A stretch of DNA of 36,770 bases from an uncultured Succiniclasticum sp. GTDB lineage: Bacteria; Bacillota; Negativicutes; Acidaminococcales; Acidaminococcaceae. The notes under the pieces were generated by a model. That model searched no databases, was not told the origin of the DNA, and saw only the letters and a program-made list of their open reading frames with translations. The stretch is taken from positions 1-36,770 of the forward strand of contig CAJOKZ010000020.1 of the NCBI GenBank assembly GCA_905235335.1, written 5' to 3'. This document shows, one piece after another, positions 36,567 through 36,770 of the stretch (the stretch's first letter is position 1; each line of letters begins with the position of its first letter). The translations under genes and the position numbers were made by a program.

Positions 36567-36598
36567 TTGACATAAAAATAAAATAGTGCTATTATAAT
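36567..36598 (+). promoter_or_regulatory. rRNA operon promoter
   Basis: TTGACA (36567-36572), 17 bases, then TATTAT (36590-36595) with a TGC extension (36587-36589); TATAAT (36593-36598) overlaps. The upstream AT-rich run 36541-36558 could act as an UP element. The start would be near 36602-36605, about 140 nt before the 16S gene. Confidence 0.85.
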
Positions 36599-36602
36599 CA
36601 AG

Positions 36603-36741
36603 TCGTCGAAAGACGAAGGAACCTTGAGAACCGAATAACGAACCAGATGAATGTGCGGGCCGGATTCCTGAAAAAGGGAACGGCCTAACGTCAAAAAATT
36701 TCTGAGAACAATAGCAGAGCCGAATCGGCTTTCTATAAGAT
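36603..36741 (+). other. 16S rRNA leader with GAAA-tetraloop hairpin and boxA-like site
   Basis: The leader opens with TCGTC-GAAA-GACGA (36603-36616), a 5-bp stem closed by a GNRA tetraloop. A boxA-like sequence, CTTGAGAACCGAATAA, follows at 36623-36638, where antitermination complexes assemble in rRNA operons. A small hairpin, AGCCG-AAT-CGGCT (36718-36730, an A outside each arm could add a pair), lies just before the 16S start. Site assignments are by similarity. Confidence 0.6.
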
Positions 36742-36770
36742 ATTATGGAGAGTTTGATCCTGGCTCAGGA
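36742..36770 (+). rRNA. 16S ribosomal RNA, 5' end (partial)
   Basis: The conserved 5' sequence AGAGTTTGATCCTGGCTCAG is at 36749-36768, corresponding to E. coli positions 8-27. The mature 5' end is therefore near 36742. The gene continues past the window edge. Confidence 0.97.

Overview
This window looks like part of the chromosome of a diderm Firmicute of the class Negativicutes. The lineage is inferred from gene content, not from a database search. Two lines of evidence support it. First, from mfd to the end of the window the gene order is close to the Bacillus subtilis order mfd, yabM, yabN/mazG, divIC, yabR, tilS, hprT, ftsH, coaX, dusB, lysS, rRNA. Second, the window encodes an autotransporter with a signal peptide and an outer-membrane beta-barrel, which needs an outer membrane. 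The sporulation genes of the Bacillus cluster (spoVT, yabP, yabQ, spoIIE) are absent. All genes read on the + strand. No tRNA, CRISPR array, insertion sequence or prophage was seen.

Layout. Positions 1-489 are non-coding, with an extended -10 promoter and a 36-nt tandem repeat. Positions 490-9769 hold a DUF2939-like protein with an in-frame UAG before a lysine-rich extension, the nucleoid protein HU, a DUF456 membrane protein, a 2-hydroxyacid dehydrogenase one base from a CHAD protein, an unrecognised 145-residue protein, a PutP-type sodium/proline symporter, and the ywiB-like/argS pair. Positions 9770-15541 hold pyrG with a structured leader, then an autotransporter. The autotransporter's metalloprotease-like passenger and its barrel are separated by a frameshift, and its Shine-Dalgarno position is a T7-G8 homopolymer run.

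Positions 15597-28641 hold glpX, mfd, a SpoVB/MurJ-type flippase, a YabN-MazG fusion, divIC, an S1-domain protein, tilS, hpt and ftsH. Positions 28899-36387 hold birA, coaX, dusB, a two-gene module, greA and lysS. The second gene of the module strongly resembles cyanobacterial acyl-ACP reductase. The window ends 29 bases into a 16S rRNA gene, preceded by its promoter and leader.

Most genes are housekeeping: transcription-repair coupling and elongation (mfd, greA), translation (argS, lysS, tilS, dusB, 16S), nucleotides (pyrG, hpt, mazG), cofactors (birA, coaX), envelope and division (flippase, divIC, ftsH) and gluconeogenesis (glpX). The items most worth follow-up are the acyl-ACP-reductase-like pair, the split and possibly phase-variable autotransporter, the in-frame UAG with its extension, and the promoter core shared by hup and the rRNA operon.
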